Assembly: GCA_012513855.1 (NCBI GenBank)
Contig: JAAZBK010000315.1
Coordinates: 1 to 32,183, forward strand
Direction: 5' to 3'
DNA from: Acidimicrobiales bacterium
GTDB lineage: Bacteria; Actinomycetota; Acidimicrobiia; Acidimicrobiales; Iamiaceae
Length of the DNA: 32,183 bases
Below the pieces are notes generated by a model. It was not told the origin of the DNA, made no database searches, and saw only the letters and a list, made by a program, of their open reading frames with translations. The translations under genes and the position numbers were made by a program. Positions 16,435 through 25,139 of the stretch are shown piece by piece; the stretch's first letter is position 1, and each line of letters starts with the position of its first letter.

Positions 16435-18003
16435 TCAGCCGGCCGCGACGGGGAACAGGGCCACCCCGGAGGGTTCGAAGGCCTCGGTGGCCTCGGCCAG
16501 GACCTGGGGTGCCCGAGCCCGAGCCAGCACGTTGAACAGTGCCGGGCAGATGCTCCGGTGGGTGTCGTAGGAGGTGCTGTAGACCAGGAACAGGTTCCGC
16601 CCGGCCGCCCGGTCCGACAGCTCCGCCCCGAACTGCTCGGGATCGGTGGCGTCGATCCGCTCCTGGTAGTCGACCCAGTCGACTCGTTCGGGTGGGTCGA
16701 AGGCCGGGTAGGTCACCTGCTCCAGTTCGACGTCGAGGGCCCGTGAACCTGAGGGTCCGAGCTGGTCGGGGCAGTAGGCCACCAGATCGCCGGGCTGGGC
16801 CACCGCCTCGATCGCCTCGGCGTTGCGGGCCGCGTCGGTGCGCTCGGTGGTGACGTTGCGCACCAGCCCCACGGCCGACAGGCCCACGATGCCCACCAGC
16901 GCCACCGCCGTGAGCCACCTGGGTCTGAACTGGGCCAGGCCGATGCCCGCGAGCACCACCACGAGGGGATGTATCACGGCGGCGTATCGGCTGGCGAAGG
17001 TGGCTCCGCTCGCATAGCCGGCCACGCAGGCCAGCGCGAGGGTGCCGCCCACCAGCGCGGCCGGCACCCTCGCCGAGCGGCGGGCCCGCAGGTCGAGGTC
17101 GAGCCGGAACGGCCCGGCCGATCGAGCCACGAGGCCGGCGACGGCGAGGAACACCAGACCCCAGCCGAGCACGGCGGCCTCGCCGGTGACGCCACCACCG
17201 AAGTCGATCACCATCACCGAGACGATCTCGGCCGGGCGCATCGGCCGGGCCCACGGCGTTCCGGTGTGCTGGCTCTGGTACCACAGGTGCGGGAGCCAGG
17301 GCAGGAAGGTGAGACCACCCACGACGATGGCGCCCAGCACCTTCAGCGGCGCTCCCGCCTCGTGGGTGCGCCGCGCTCGACGGCGCCTCACGAAGGTGGC
17401 CAGCAGCAGCAGGCCGGCGACACCCGCGAACCACATCGACCAGTAGTGGGTCCACAGGAGGAGTCCGGTGCTTACCGCCACGCCCACCAGGCGCAGTGGG
17501 GTGGGCCGGATCATGGCCGCCCGGCCGCACAGGAACCCGACCAGGGCGAGCACCGCCATCATCGAGTACATGCGGGTCTCGGTGCCGTAGCGCACGGCGA
17601 AGGGAGACAGCGCCGCCAGGATCGTGGCGCACCAGGCAGCCGTGGGCCCGGCGAGCTCTCGGGCCGTGTACCAGACCAGGGGTATGAGCAGCACCGCCCA
17701 CAGGCCCGCCAACGCCCTGACGGCCACGTCTGAAGAACCGAAGACCTCCATCCAGCCGTGGAGGAGCACGTAGTACAGCGGTGGGTGCCCGTCGTGGCGC
17801 AGCGCGTCGGTCAGCTCGCCCAACGGAAGGCTGGCGATGTTGACGCTGAGCGCCTCGTCCAGCCACAGGGCCGAGCGGGCCGTGAACCGGAACACCACGC
17901 CGACGATCACCGCCACGACGCCCACCACCACCAGCCAGGGCGAGGGGGCGTCGGCGTCGGCGTCGACCTCGACGTCGCCGGGGGGTGGGGAGCTAGCGAC
18001 CAC
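16435..18003 (-). CDS. Glycosyltransferase family 39-like (GT-C, PMT_2) multi-pass membrane protein
   Basis: ARSALWLDEALSVNIASLPLGELTDALRHDGHPPLYYVLLHGW: classical first-loop DE and HPPLYY motif plus many hydrophobic segments. Confidence 0.85.
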   Translation of the reverse strand: MVASSPPPGDVEVDADADAPSPWLVVVGVVAVIVGVVFRFTARSALWLDEALSVNIASLPLGELTDALRHDGHPPLYYVLLHGWMEVFGSSDVAVRALAGLWAVLLIPLVWYTARELAGPTAAWCATILAALSPFAVRYGTETRMYSMMAVLALVGFLCGRAAMIRPTPLRLVGVAVSTGLLLWTHYWSMWFAGVAGLLLLATFVRRRRARRTHEAGAPLKVLGAIVVGGLTFLPWLPHLWYQSQHTGTPWARPMRPAEIVSVMVIDFGGGVTGEAAVLGWGLVFLAVAGLVARSAGPFRLDLDLRARRSARVPAALVGGTLALACVAGYASGATFASRYAAVIHPLVVVLAGIGLAQFRPRWLTAVALVGIVGLSAVGLVRNVTTERTDAARNAEAIEAVAQPGDLVAYCPDQLGPSGSRALDVELEQVTYPAFDPPERVDWVDYQERIDATDPEQFGAELSDRAAGRNLFLVYSTSYDTHRSICPALFNVLARARAPQVLAEATEAFEPSGVALFPVAAG

Positions 18004-19261
18004 GACCGGCGACGCTATCGAGCAGGCCCTTGAACCTCTGCAACGGCCGCTCGAGCAGGTACCAGCTCACCGCGGCCACGGCGAGGGCGCCGGCCATGGT
18101 GATCACCAACAGGAGCACGACGTGGGGCGGGTCGAACCGATCGGGCAGCCAGCCGTCCCAGCCGCCGGCACCGGTGAAGGGGTCGGGCGGTTGGTCGACC
18201 AGGCGCTCGAGCACCCCCACGTGCCACAGGTAGAGCCCGTAGGAAACGGTGCCCACCCAGACGAGGGGTCGCCACGTCCACGCCCTGCGAAGCAGCCCCT
18301 CGTCCTGAGGGCCGAACACGGCCGGAACCAAGAGGAGCACCGCGCACGCCGTGAACGAGACCTGACGTCGTTGCCAGGACCAGCCCTGGTGCCCGACGGC
18401 GAAGTCGACGCCGCCGACGAGGTAGGCGTACAGGAGGAAGACCGTCACAGCGCCGCCCCACCAGATCCACGCCGGCCGGGCCACGGCGTCGATCCTCGCC
18501 CGCGGCCCCGGGTTCGATGCCGCCCAGGCGGAGAGGACGGCCAGCAACATCCCCGCCGCGAAGAGGTCGAGGTTGGTGGGCAGCCACTGGAACGAGAGCG
18601 CCCGGTTCTCCCCGGCCCAGGTGGGAGCGGTGGCACGAGCGACGGGTCCCAGCAGACCGAGGACCGCTACGGCGGCCGCCACCGTGAGGGCCCGCTGACG
18701 TTCGCCCGTGCCTGCAGCCCCCCTGCTGGCGACGAGCCACCTCACCGCCGCGGCGAAGGGAGGAACCAGCAGGTAGAAGCAGAGCTCGGTGCTGAGGCTC
18801 CACGCCGGCACCAGGCCGGCCAGGGCGGTGTAGCGGTCGAAGGGTTGGAGGAATAGGTAGTGCCGCCACCACTTGTCTCCCAGGTCGAAGTTGCCCATCG
18901 CCCAGAGCACCGTCAGTGCCACCCAGTAGGCCGGGACGATTCGCAGGATCCGACGCCACCAGAACGCCGCCGCCCGTTGACCGGGGCGGCCGGCGATCAA
19001 CGCCACCGCATGAGGACGGAAGATCAGGAAGCCCGAGAGCACGAAGAAGACCGCCACGCCGGCGTCCATGACCGCTGCAGGGGTTCTGAGCAGGCCCGCA
19101 CGGGGGCCCGACACCGAGGCCACGTGGTGGACCACCACCATGGTGGCGGCGAGGGCGCGGATCGATTCGAGTCCAGCGAAATGGTGGCGCCGAGCAGTCG
19201 ATTCGATAGCGTCGGTCCGATCGTGAACCGTCGGGGAACTGGCCGACGCGGCCCCTGTCAC
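17993..19261 (-). CDS. Acyltransferase 3 family (OafA/YrhL-like) membrane protein
   Basis: HHFAGLESIRALAATMVVVHHVASVS...VMDAGVAVFFVLSGFLIFRPH...WRRILRIVPAYW...ARTPAWSLSTEL-type motif (PAWSLSTELCFYLLVP); GTG start. Confidence 0.92.
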   Translation of the reverse strand: MTGAASASSPTVHDRTDAIESTARRHHFAGLESIRALAATMVVVHHVASVSGPRAGLLRTPAAVMDAGVAVFFVLSGFLIFRPHAVALIAGRPGQRAAAFWWRRILRIVPAYWVALTVLWAMGNFDLGDKWWRHYLFLQPFDRYTALAGLVPAWSLSTELCFYLLVPPFAAAVRWLVASRGAAGTGERQRALTVAAAVAVLGLLGPVARATAPTWAGENRALSFQWLPTNLDLFAAGMLLAVLSAWAASNPGPRARIDAVARPAWIWWGGAVTVFLLYAYLVGGVDFAVGHQGWSWQRRQVSFTACAVLLLVPAVFGPQDEGLLRRAWTWRPLVWVGTVSYGLYLWHVGVLERLVDQPPDPFTGAGGWDGWLPDRFDPPHVVLLLVITMAGALAVAAVSWYLLERPLQRFKGLLDSVAGRGR

Positions 19262-19349
19262 GGTCTCCCCGCACGGGGCGGCCGGTGGTCACCTGCGACG
19301 AGCACGAGGTCGAGTCTGCCACGCCTACACCGAGGATCATCACACCGCC

Positions 19350-20924
19350 ATGCCGTCCCCCGACTCCCGCACCGAGAGCCTCGACGACGTAGTGAGCCAT
19401 GATCACGAGGTGGTGATCGTGGGTGCCGGCCCGGCCGGGCTCACCGCCGCGTTCCAGTTCCAGAAGGCCGGGGTCAGTTCGACCATCCTCGAGGCCGACA
19501 GCCAGGTCGGCGGGATCTCCCGCACGGCCCAGCGCGACGGGTGGCGGTTCGACATCGGTGGCCACCGCTTCTTCACCAAGGTGCAACCGGTGGAGGACCT
19601 CTGGCACGAGATCCTCCCCGACGAGGACTTCCTGATGCGTCCCCGCAAGAGCCGCATCTTCTACGAGGGCAAGTACTACGACTACCCGATCAAGGCCACC
19701 AACGCCTTCATCAACCTCGGTCCCGTCGAGGCCGTTCGCTGCGTCGCGTCGTACGCGTGGGCTCAGATCCGTCCGCCCAAGGATCAGACCAACTACGAGG
19801 GTTGGCTGGTGGCCCGCTTCGGCTGGCGGCTGTACCGGACCTTCTTCAAGACCTACACCGAGAAGCTCTGGGGCGTTCCCGTGAGCGAGATGCCGGCCGA
19901 CTGGGCCGCTCAGCGGGTGAAGGGACTGTCCCTCGGCAACGCCATCGTCAACGCGCTTATGCCGAAGCGGAACCAGAAGGAGATCACCTCCCTCATCGAG
20001 GAGTTCCAGTACCCCAAGTACGGGCCCGGGATGATGTGGGAGGTGTGCCAGGAGAAGGTGGAGGCCCAGGGCTCCAAGGTCGTCACCGACACCCTGGTCA
20101 CCAAGATCGAGCACGCCGACGGACGCGCCACCTCGGTGGTGGCGACCTCCGCCGACGGCACCACCACCGAGTACCCCTGCACCGAGGTCATCTCCTCGAT
20201 GCCCATATCGCACCTGCTCGAGGCGATGGACCCGCCCGTCCCGGCCGAGGTCAAGGCCGCTGCCGCAGACCTGCGCTACCGCGACTACCTGATCGTGGCC
20301 CTGGTGCTGCCCGATGAACTGGTCGACTTCGACGACAACTGGATCTACATCCACGATCCCAACGTCCGCACCATGAGGATCCAGAACTTCGGATCGTGGT
20401 CGCCGTACATGGTCAAGCCCGGGTTCAACACCCTGGGCCTGGAGTACACGGTCTGGGAGGGCGACGACGAGTGGTCGTCTCCCGACGACAAGCTCGTCGA
20501 ACGAGCCAAGCGCGAGCTGGAGCAGTTGGGCCTGGCCAAGGCCGGCCAGATCCAGGACGGCTTCGTGGTCCGCCAGGCCAAGGCCTACCCGATCTACGAC
20601 GATCGCTACCGCGCCAACGTCGACGTCCTCCGCGCCTGGCTCGCCGAGAACACCTCCAACGTCCACCCCGTGGGCCGCAACGGCATGTTCCGGTACAACA
20701 ACCAGGACCACTCCATGTTCACCGCCATGCTGACGGTGGAGAACATCCTCGACGGCACCACCCACGACGTGTGGGAGGTCAACGTCGAGGAGGAGTACCA
20801 CGAGGAGAAGGGCTCCTCGCTCCCCGAGCTCGGACAGAACCGGCCTCCGGGTAGCCACGGGACCGGCCGCGATGCGCCGGTGATCAGCCGGGAGACGCTC
20901 GAGAGGCACCAGCCCTCCAACTGA
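19350..20924 (+). CDS. NAD(P)/FAD-dependent oxidoreductase (amine-oxidase / UDP-galactopyranose mutase-like)
   Basis: HEVVIVGAGPAGLTAAFQFQKAG Rossmann GxGxxG, DSQVGGISRTAQRDGWRFDIGGHRFFTKVQPVEDLWHEIL; exact start uncertain. Confidence 0.88.
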   Translation: MPSPDSRTESLDDVVSHDHEVVIVGAGPAGLTAAFQFQKAGVSSTILEADSQVGGISRTAQRDGWRFDIGGHRFFTKVQPVEDLWHEILPDEDFLMRPRKSRIFYEGKYYDYPIKATNAFINLGPVEAVRCVASYAWAQIRPPKDQTNYEGWLVARFGWRLYRTFFKTYTEKLWGVPVSEMPADWAAQRVKGLSLGNAIVNALMPKRNQKEITSLIEEFQYPKYGPGMMWEVCQEKVEAQGSKVVTDTLVTKIEHADGRATSVVATSADGTTTEYPCTEVISSMPISHLLEAMDPPVPAEVKAAAADLRYRDYLIVALVLPDELVDFDDNWIYIHDPNVRTMRIQNFGSWSPYMVKPGFNTLGLEYTVWEGDDEWSSPDDKLVERAKRELEQLGLAKAGQIQDGFVVRQAKAYPIYDDRYRANVDVLRAWLAENTSNVHPVGRNGMFRYNNQDHSMFTAMLTVENILDGTTHDVWEVNVEEEYHEEKGSSLPELGQNRPPGSHGTGRDAPVISRETLERHQPSN

Positions 20925-20941
20925 GACCGAGCTGGCGGGGG

Positions 20942-20988
20942 CTGCCTGGAGGCAGACCGACCCGCGCTATCGGGTGGGTCGCTGGGCA
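20942..20988. terminator. Hairpins at the convergent gene end
   Basis: CTGCCTGGAGGCAG (20942-20955) and ACCCG-CGCTAT-CGGGT immediately after, between converging CDSs. Confidence 0.4.
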
Positions 20989-22337
20989 TCGGACAGGTCG
21001 TGACCGGCCGGATCGCCCGGGCCGGCATCTGTCCGGTCGACCGCCCGCACCTGCCTGGCCACCTCGGCGGCGAGGCAGGCCGATGCCACGATCAGCAGCG
21101 GGATCACCGGAACCTTGAACCGGCTGTCGCCGAAGAAGGCCAGGGGAACCGCCGCGGTCATGACCGCAGAGCCCACCAGCAGCAGATCCTCGGGGCGCCG
21201 GCGGCGCAGCAGGAAGACGAGCCCGACGGCCCCCGTTGAGGCCACGGCCCAGTAGACCACGTCTGCCGTGTAGGAGAGCCTGGCCTCGGTGGCCTCGGGG
21301 ATGAAGCGATCGGTCCGGTACGACTGGACCGCGAGGATCCCGTCGTGGTCACCGTCGCGCAGCCACATGTACCAGAAGCGTCGCCAGGTGAGCCACGGCT
21401 CCCGACCCGGGTCCTCGCGGATCGCGTCCAGGGCGATCCTGGTCTTCTCCCGGTCGGCAGCGATCTCGGCCGCCGGTCCGTCGAGGAAGTTGTGCTCGGT
21501 TGCGCACTCGTCGCGAGCGCTGAACGCGCCCGTGGCCCCCGGGCCGTGGCCGATGCAGAGGTTGTCTCCCGTGTTGGTCGACATCCACACCAGGTCGTCC
21601 ATCCGCAGGGCGTTGCGCACCGTCCACGGGGCCATGCACGCCACCACACCCGCCACGAGCAGCGCCCCCTGCACGAGCGCGCGCCGCCTGTCGCGGTGGC
21701 TCCACCACCAGACCCCCACCGCCACCGGGAGCACGGCCAGCGAGATCGGCCGCACCATCACAGCCAGGCCGAGCAGCAGACCCGCCAGCAGCGCCCGCCG
21801 GTTGGTGATGTCGTCGGGCCACCGACGTCCGAGGCACGCCACCAGGAACGCCATGAACAGCGCGTTGTAGAGGGTCTCTCCGAGCACCGCTCCGGAGTGG
21901 AAGATGAGGTTCGGGTACACCGCGAGCACCACGGCCGCCACGGCCCCCGCCGACGGGCCGGCCAGACGACGGGCCACCAACGCAGCGAGCACCACGGTGG
22001 CCGCGCCGAGGATCGACTGGGTCACGGCCGCCACCGTCCAGACCTGGTCGGTGAACGGCTGGGTGAACCACGTGAGGATGCCGAGGAACCACGGGTAGCC
22101 GGGCGGGTAGTACGCGGTCGGGTGGCCCGACCAGGGCTCGATCATGCCCTGGCCGTCGGCGATCACCCGCGCGTAGCCCACGTACCGGGCAGGGTCGAAC
22201 AACCCCTGAGGTTCCCGGGTCGCGTAGCGGACCCAGGCGAGTCGGAGCACCAACCCGACCAGGGCGGCGGCACCCACCAACGGGCGGAACCGCGCCTCCG
22301 CCCGGGATCGCTGCGAAGTGGGGGGACCCGGGGTCAC
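20967..22337 (-). CDS. Glycosyltransferase family 39-like (GT-C) membrane protein
   Basis: GLFDPARYVGYARVIADGQGMIEPWSGHPTAYYPPGYPWFLGILTWF; VYPNLIFHSGAVLGETLYNALFM; GTG 22337 overlapping the upstream GT2 stop. Confidence 0.85.
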   Translation of the reverse strand: MTPGPPTSQRSRAEARFRPLVGAAALVGLVLRLAWVRYATREPQGLFDPARYVGYARVIADGQGMIEPWSGHPTAYYPPGYPWFLGILTWFTQPFTDQVWTVAAVTQSILGAATVVLAALVARRLAGPSAGAVAAVVLAVYPNLIFHSGAVLGETLYNALFMAFLVACLGRRWPDDITNRRALLAGLLLGLAVMVRPISLAVLPVAVGVWWWSHRDRRRALVQGALLVAGVVACMAPWTVRNALRMDDLVWMSTNTGDNLCIGHGPGATGAFSARDECATEHNFLDGPAAEIAADREKTRIALDAIREDPGREPWLTWRRFWYMWLRDGDHDGILAVQSYRTDRFIPEATEARLSYTADVVYWAVASTGAVGLVFLLRRRRPEDLLLVGSAVMTAAVPLAFFGDSRFKVPVIPLLIVASACLAAEVARQVRAVDRTDAGPGDPAGHDLSDAQRPTR

Positions 22338-23092
22338 GCGGGCCGGCGGCGAAGCGCGCCGGCCAGGATCGGCTGCAAGCGGGACAGGCGTAGCCGCAAG
22401 CCCCAGGCCGTGACCCGGGTGAGCGACTCGACCATGATCGCCACCGACATCTTCGAGGCGCCGTGGGTTCGGTCGACGAAGGTGATCGGATGCTCCTGGA
22501 GGATCCCGTTCTCGGCGACGAGCCGCAGCGCCAGTTCGCTCATGAACGCGTAGCCGTTCGAACTGGTGGTCTCGGGGTGGATGGCCGCCAGGGCCGCCGA
22601 CCGGTAGGCGCGGTAGCCCGACGTGACGTCGTGCACCGGCAGCGCCAGCACGGCAGCCGTGTACCGGTTGCCGTAGCGGCTCAGCATCCGCCGGTGCAGC
22701 GGCCAGTTGGGGGTGGATCCACCCTGCACGTAGCGGCTGCCGATGGCGCAGTCGACCTCGCCGGCAGCCACCAGGCCGATGAGCGCCGGAAGCTCCGCGG
22801 GATCGTGCGACAGATCGCAGTCCATCTGCACGATGACGTCGTAGGGCCGGGCCAGCGCCCAGGAGAACCCCTCGCGGTACGCCGCCCCGAGGCCTTCCTT
22901 GCCCGCACGGTGCAGGACCGTGATCCGACCGAGCTCGTCGGCGATCTCCTCGGCCAGCTTGCCGGTTCCGTCGGGGCTGTCGTCGTCGAGCACCACGATG
23001 TCGGTGTCGGGCACCTGGGCCCGCACCGCCCGCAGGAGTGGGCCGATGTTCTCGGCTTCCTGGTAAGTGGGGACGACGACGACGCTGCGCAC
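22334..23092 (-). CDS. GT2 polyprenol monophosphomannose (dolichol-P-mannose) synthase-like
   Basis: VVVVPTYQEAENIGPLL...VVLDDDSPDGTG...QMDCDLSHDP...VDCAIGSRYV; GTG 23092 start preferred (ATG 23125 also possible). Confidence 0.9.
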   Translation of the reverse strand: MRSVVVVPTYQEAENIGPLLRAVRAQVPDTDIVVLDDDSPDGTGKLAEEIADELGRITVLHRAGKEGLGAAYREGFSWALARPYDVIVQMDCDLSHDPAELPALIGLVAAGEVDCAIGSRYVQGGSTPNWPLHRRMLSRYGNRYTAAVLALPVHDVTSGYRAYRSAALAAIHPETTSSNGYAFMSELALRLVAENGILQEHPITFVDRTHGASKMSVAIMVESLTRVTAWGLRLRLSRLQPILAGALRRRPA

Positions 23093-23210
23093 CCCGCAAC
23101 GATAACTGCGACCCCCACGCGCCATCCCATGCGGGCTCGGCTCCGGCTCCGGAGTGGGGCCCCGGACTGGCCGGATCGCCAGAACCGGTGGCAGGGCGCG
23201 GGCGGCTTCT

Positions 23211-23225
23211 TACACTCGTCCGGTG
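23211..23225 (+). promoter_or_regulatory. Putative -10 element of a leaderless promoter
   Basis: TACACT (23211-23216), 6-nt spacer, GTG start at 23223; no Shine-Dalgarno sequence. Confidence 0.5.
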
Positions 23226-25139
23226 CTCCTCGTCCGAAAGGTCCTTCCCTGGTCGCTCCTCCTCCTGGTGACGATCCTCCCGGTGGTGGGCGGTCTCGTC
23301 CAACGCCAGCGCGACGGCTGGTACCCCGAGAGCGACGACGCCACGATCGTGTTGCTGGCCGACGACACGCTCCGGGGAGATCCCCCGCTGGTGGGGATGA
23401 TCTCGACCGGCGGTGCCCACCTGAGCGATCCCGAGCTGCACCACCCCGGCCCCCTCGAGCTGTACCTCGTCTCACCCGTCACCACGCTCCTGGGCCCCGA
23501 CCTCGGGGCCGGGCTGGCGGCCACCCTGATCGCCACCGGCTCGGTCGCGGCCCTGGTGGCCGGGTTGTACGCCATCGGTGGGCGGGGCCTGGCCACCGGG
23601 GGTTTCGTCACCGCAGCCCTGATCCTGTGGGGGATCGGTGGCGACGCCCCCACGTCGGTGTGGAACCCCTACGTGGTCCTCATGCCCTTCGCCTCGTTCC
23701 TGGTCCTCTCGGCCGCCGCGGTGGCCGGCCGCAGGTGGGCTCTGGCCGGTGCCGTGGCGTTCGGATCGTTCGTGGCCCAGACCCACCTCAGCTACGCCGG
23801 TCTGGTGGGGCTGGTCGTGATCTGGCTGGCCGGCACCACCGCCTGGTCGCTCCTCCGACGACGGCGACGGGTGGGTGCGCCCGAGGCGGTCGCGCTCATG
23901 GTCGGGATCGTCCTGTGGCTTCCGCCGCTGATCGATCAGGCGCGTGGCGAGCCGGGCAACCTGGGCCAGATCTGGCGCTCGTTCACGGGGGGAGGGAGCG
24001 CGACGGTGGGCCTCGCCGGCGTGGCCGAACTGGGCCGGGTGGTGGGGCTGCCCATCGGCGGCATGCGGCCGCGGGGTGAGCTGATCCGGGTGCTGGGAGG
24101 GCCGTCGGTGGTCGGCCTGATGGCGCTGGTGGTGGTGTCGGCCGCCCTGGGGGCGCTGGTGCTCGCGGCCGCCATCCGCCTCCGGCCCGGGAGCGTTCAG
24201 AGCCTCGGGGTCGCCGGCACCGCTGCCGACGTGGTGGCTGTGGGCTCGACCGCCGCCGTGGCGCTGCTTGCGGGCGTCCTCACCGCATCCCGCATCCCCC
24301 TGAGCGAGGGGATCCAGTACCAGTACTACGGGCTGTGGATGTGGCCGCTCGCCGGCGTGACCTGGACCCTCCTGGCCTGGTCCGCCTGGCACCTCCTGCC
24401 CACCCGTCGGCGCGAGCGGGTCGTCGCGGTCGTGGGCCGGAGCTGGGCCCCCCTGCTGGCGGGTGTGGCGGTCCTCGTCACGTCGACGCTTCCACGGCCG
24501 GGCACGTGGGAGCCCTGGAGCGTGCACCGGCGGATCGCTGGCGATCTGGCCACGCAGGTCAGCGGGGCCGACGTCACCGGGCACGGTGCTGTCCTGGTTC
24601 GGTTCCGGGGCGCCACGCCGTACCTCTCGACGGGATCGGCGGTGGTCACGGCCATCGCCGCCTCCGGAGCCGAGGTGTTCGTCGACCCGGGCGCTCCGAC
24701 GCCCGTGTTCCCGTGGCGGGAGGGCCGCCGATACACCGACCAGGCGATCGGCCGCGAGGTGTGGGTGGTGGGAGGCCCGGATCGTCACCCCGACGTTCCG
24801 GCCGGAGCCGACCTCATCGCCACGGTGGCCACCCTCGACGACGCAACCGCGTCGGCGGTGGACCGTCGATGGTCCGACGCCCGGACCCGCGTGGCCGGTG
24901 GTGTCGAACGGGGCCCCCGCGACACGTCGGGGCCGGCCGACGTCGATCGCGTGGTGCAGGCGTTGGCCGATCCTGTGGCCGCACTCGACAGCGGCGATCT
25001 CGTCGGGCTGGTGGCTCGGGGCCTGGTGTCGGTGCCGGGCATGAGCGCCGACGAGCTGTTCCGCCTGGAGCGGATGCGGTCCCTGGCTGGTGAGGGCTCG
25101 GTGTCGCTCTACCTGGTCACCGCGGAGCAGCGCCGGTAG
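23223..25139 (+). CDS. Multi-pass membrane protein, candidate GT-C-like glycosyltransferase (paralogous to the C-terminal half of 28236-31142)
   Basis: WYPESDDATIVLLADDTLRGDPPLVGMISTGGAHLSDPELHHPGPLELY; W-NPY..LMPFASFLVL; VAQTHLSYAG; LPPLIDQARGEPGNLGQIW. Confidence 0.7.
   Translation: MLLVRKVLPWSLLLLVTILPVVGGLVQRQRDGWYPESDDATIVLLADDTLRGDPPLVGMISTGGAHLSDPELHHPGPLELYLVSPVTTLLGPDLGAGLAATLIATGSVAALVAGLYAIGGRGLATGGFVTAALILWGIGGDAPTSVWNPYVVLMPFASFLVLSAAAVAGRRWALAGAVAFGSFVAQTHLSYAGLVGLVVIWLAGTTAWSLLRRRRRVGAPEAVALMVGIVLWLPPLIDQARGEPGNLGQIWRSFTGGGSATVGLAGVAELGRVVGLPIGGMRPRGELIRVLGGPSVVGLMALVVVSAALGALVLAAAIRLRPGSVQSLGVAGTAADVVAVGSTAAVALLAGVLTASRIPLSEGIQYQYYGLWMWPLAGVTWTLLAWSAWHLLPTRRRERVVAVVGRSWAPLLAGVAVLVTSTLPRPGTWEPWSVHRRIAGDLATQVSGADVTGHGAVLVRFRGATPYLSTGSAVVTAIAASGAEVFVDPGAPTPVFPWREGRRYTDQAIGREVWVVGGPDRHPDVPAGADLIATVATLDDATASAVDRRWSDARTRVAGGVERGPRDTSGPADVDRVVQALADPVAALDSGDLVGLVARGLVSVPGMSADELFRLERMRSLAGEGSVSLYLVTAEQRR

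Noticed and set aside
15944-17866. 640-aa minus-strand ORF overlapping the GT39-like gene in another frame
   Set aside because: Out of frame with the well-supported GT39-like CDS (16435-18003); Arg/Gly-rich shadow translation.
18015-20909. 964-aa minus-strand ORF spanning the acyltransferase and FAD oxidoreductase
   Set aside because: Out of frame with the acyltransferase and antisense to the FAD enzyme; no domain recognisable.
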